Shown: positions 62,101 through 64,000 of the stretch, piece by piece | Numbering within the stretch: the first letter of the stretch is position 1 | Layout of the letters: the number at the start of each line of letters is the position of its first letter | Translations under genes and position numbers: made by a program | Notes under the pieces: generated by a model | The model's database searches: none | Seen by the model: the letters and a program-made list of their open reading frames with translations, nothing else | Told to the model about the DNA's origin: nothing | Assembly (NCBI GenBank): GCA_004154925.1 | Contig: QJNS01000109.1 | Coordinates: forward strand, 124,001-188,000 | From: Monosporascus cannonballus | Taxonomy: Eukaryota; Ascomycota; Sordariomycetes; Xylariales | Length of the DNA stretch: 64,000 nucleotides | Reading direction: 5' to 3'

Positions 62101-63400
62101 ATTGGTTAAAATTAGCCATATAATTTTTGATACCACTATAAAAAGATATTTACATTTACGACATATTGCGATAATTTGGGCAATACCTTACGATATATAT
62201 CAAAAAATTAATAATATAACGACGGTTTCCCAAAAAAACAAAAAAATAAATAAGATATAAATTTTAAAAAAATACCGGAAAGATTTAATACAAAAGATAT
62301 ACAAACATTAATTACAGGGATATCTAGGGATTCACGAAACCTTAAAGCGATTTTAAAGCATATATTCTTTTCCTAAAATAAAATTAACGATATAAAAAAT
62401 TATACGGCAATGCGATATTTGCGTCAAAGTAAAGATTCGACGATATAAGCTATACGGAAAATTACAGCTATTATTAATCGCAAAGCAACCATAATATTTA
62501 ATTATATTTAACTTTATCACTAAGCATTTTATGTCAAAAAATCCAGTTACGGGAATATATTAGGATAGCATTTTCGTAATCGTCGACCGATTTACGAAAT
62601 TTTCCTATTTTTTATTATATCATAAGAATACAAACGCCGAACAACTGACATATATTTTTTTCAAATATATTTTCAGCATATATAAATTATTAATAGAAAT
62701 TAAATGAAATAAAGAATTAATAATCGTATTTAAGTTTTAATAAGGCCTAATAACATAAATCGGCCTAAATTATAAATTATTTAACGTATTTAAACCTTAG
62801 ATAAATAAATAAATAAAACGAATAAATTAAATTTTAAAAATTTATTTACGATATTACACTAAGTACGAACAAAATAATTAGGTTAAGAAATTACTAATTA
62901 CATAATTAGCTTATAATACCAGCTATTAAAAAAGTATTAAAATAATACCTGCAAACGTAAATTTTGGTTTTATTTTAAAATTTTATAAGAAAATACGCGA
63001 TAACGGCCCAATTATTAATAAAATAATCCTTATATTAAAACAGCTATAATAATATACCAAGAAATAAAGATAAAATTAGAATTTATACGGAACCAAATAA
63101 GCAAGTATTATAATTAGAAAAGGTTAAAAAATTAATTTTCGAAAAAAACAAAAATAATTTTTCTTATTACAAAAAATATTTAAATAAAAACACCTAACAA
63201 AAAACTCGATTTCCAATATATCGGTCCATATAAAATCGCCAAGAAAATCTCAAAAAACCATTACGAATTGGAACTTCCACCAAAAGTTAAATTCTATTTA
63301 ATTTTTTATATTTCTTTACTTAAGTTAGCAGCAGATATAATTAAGGTGTATACGACACAAAACGACGTAAAAATAAAAAAACGAACAAATATACGAAATG
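59160..63400 (+). pseudogene. pol: Decayed pol of B (protease, RT, RNase H, integrase)
   Basis: The protease region ends near 60380-60450 with FDIVLFRNYNIILGLLW. RT has YLDIFVVCYLDDIFIFSEIK at 61260-61320, with the catalytic Asp pair intact. RNase H starts KTDISDYALNV near 61730 and ends YTDH, NLTRFTTTRKL, ALSRRPNL at 61930-62090. Integrase shows GIHETLKRF, then CDICVKVKIRRYKLYGKLQ near 62410-62470. FNFITKHF near 62505 has the first catalytic Asp changed to Asn. The block that should read QTDGQTERIN near 62790-62830 has the catalytic Glu as Lys. Frame changes occur between RT and RNase H and before the chromodomain. Confidence 0.92.
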
Positions 63401-63570
63401 GAAAAAATCCTCGATATACGAAAATAAGACGGACTTATTTAGTACCTGATCAAATAAAAAAAATACCCAGATTCCGAAAACATCTAGAAACCCGCCAAAA
63501 ACCTTATTGGCGCCCAACGTGTGTTAAAGAACTTTTACTAACAACGCCGAAAGTGGCAAAATTAAAAGTT
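63220..63570 (+). pseudogene. Decayed integrase C-terminus and chromodomain of B
   Basis: At 63240-63330 the plus strand reads ISKNHYELELPPKVKFYLIF, then YISLL, the SH3-like end of gypsy integrase. After a frame change, EMEKILDIRK and then YLIK, a stop, KKYPDSENI, a stop, KPAKNLIGAQRVLKNF at 63390-63545 form a chromodomain (YLVKWKGYPDSENTWEP type) with two aromatic Trp positions lost to stops. Chromodomains of this kind direct chromovirus integration to methylated-histone heterochromatin. Confidence 0.88.
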
Positions 63571-63997
63571 CCCTAATTAATAAACGACCAATCCGTGGAT
63601 TTTAAGTTGGACCAGTCGAAAGAAGGTACGACCTCCGCTGTGGTGGCCTTAGCGGCCTCCAATTCGGCCTATTTTTCTTTACGTTCCAACTTATTTAGTT
63701 TTTTTAAATTGTCGATGTTACGGGATACGGTTTTTATTATTTTGTTATACCACATTTTTTTTTGCTTGCGCAAACGGCGTAAACGAACGTTAACCTGGTC
63801 GGCTTTTTCTTTAGCAGCTTTTAACTTTAACTTAAGTTTTCGGTATTAAGCGGCAATACGTTATAGTTACTTTGGGCTAAGACCCCGTCCGTTATAATTC
63901 GACTAGTTGTTTTGAATATAGGATAAATAACGAGAAGAATCGTCCTCTGATAGTTTGCATTTAAGTTTCTTTCGCTTGCAGTAAGAATGAGGCGCTA
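63450..63997 (-). pseudogene. Antisense accessory frame of B (Zn2Cys6-like plus coiled coil)
   Basis: From the right edge the minus strand reads SYCKRKKLKCKLSEDDSSRY, then LSYIQNN, a stop and SNYN. Taking Tyr as RIPped Cys gives C-x6-C-x9-C-x2-C-x7-C, the Zn(II)2Cys6 spacing minus a clear first Cys. A long Lys/Arg/Leu coiled coil follows (KLKLKLKAAKEKADQVNVRL at about 63810-63870), then MWYNKIIKTVSRNIDNLKKL and AELEAAKATTAEVVPSFDWS. Stops occur at likely Gln positions only. The 3' part overlaps the chromodomain on the other strand. Function unknown. Confidence 0.7.
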
Positions 63998-64000
63998 TAT

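Larger units (their letters stand above)
57754..64000 (+). mobile_element. Ty3/gypsy chromovirus, family B (cut by window end)
   Basis: A plus-strand element with gag, zinc knuckle, protease, RT, RNase H, integrase and chromodomain in the standard order, and an accessory frame on the opposite strand at the right edge. The 5' LTR probably starts TGTTATGACCC at 57754, but the 3' LTR is off the window, so neither LTR limit can be confirmed. Its proteins resemble those of element E. RIP stops and frameshifts make it inactive. Confidence 0.9.

Noticed and set aside
1..64000. Mitochondrial or organellar origin suggested by high A+T
   Set aside because: Nested LTR elements, chromodomains, fungal DNA transposons and RIP-type stops place it in the nucleus; no mitochondrial gene was seen.

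Overview
The window looks like a transposon graveyard from the nuclear genome of a filamentous ascomycete. Almost all of it is extremely A+T-rich. Recognisable retrotransposon and transposase reading frames can still be followed, but they are broken mainly by CAA/CAG-to-TAA/TAG changes, and acidic catalytic codons have become Asn or Lys. This C-to-T/G-to-A decay is the signature of repeat-induced point mutation (RIP), which is known from Pezizomycotina. The species cannot be told from the sequence.

Layout. 1-5552: 5' part of a minus-strand Ty3/gypsy element (family A, copy A1) that runs in from the left edge. 6140-12874: a complete minus-strand gypsy chromovirus (family E) with a GATTT target duplication. 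13038-13832: a long imperfect inverted repeat. 14027-16962: a RIP-broken, glutamine-rich single gene on the plus strand that I tentatively place near fungal DUF3723. 17384-18061: two small compositional islets, one of them MITE-like. 19725-34212: family A copy A2, with a second complete family A element (A3, 22660-29899) inserted into its RNase H region; both have 5-bp target duplications and 419-bp LTRs. 36716-36838: a small MITE-like element. 37040-51732: a gypsy element (F, related to E) whose 3' LTR was hit twice, by a Tc1/impala-like DNA transposon (37126-38521) and by another gypsy element (C, 38738-45624). 52350-57750: the only long stretch of ordinary base composition. It holds one intact gene, a J-domain (DnaJ-type) co-chaperone-like protein at 53229-54107, a possible small pseudogene, a Fot1/pogo-like transposon (55064-56994) with perfect 43-bp terminal repeats, and a second copy of the MITE-like element. 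57754 to the right edge: a plus-strand gypsy chromovirus (B) with gag, protease, RT, RNase H, integrase and chromodomain traces.

The genes do not form a pathway. The shared theme is that families A, B and E, and probably C and F, carry an extra open frame on the strand opposite pol, between integrase and the 3' LTR. It reads as a Cys cluster resembling a Zn(II)2Cys6 domain followed by a coiled coil. A second theme is that RIP has spared the outer edges of elements and the junctions of nested insertions. The intact J-domain gene is the only feature I would call functional with confidence. No rRNA, tRNA or CRISPR was seen.
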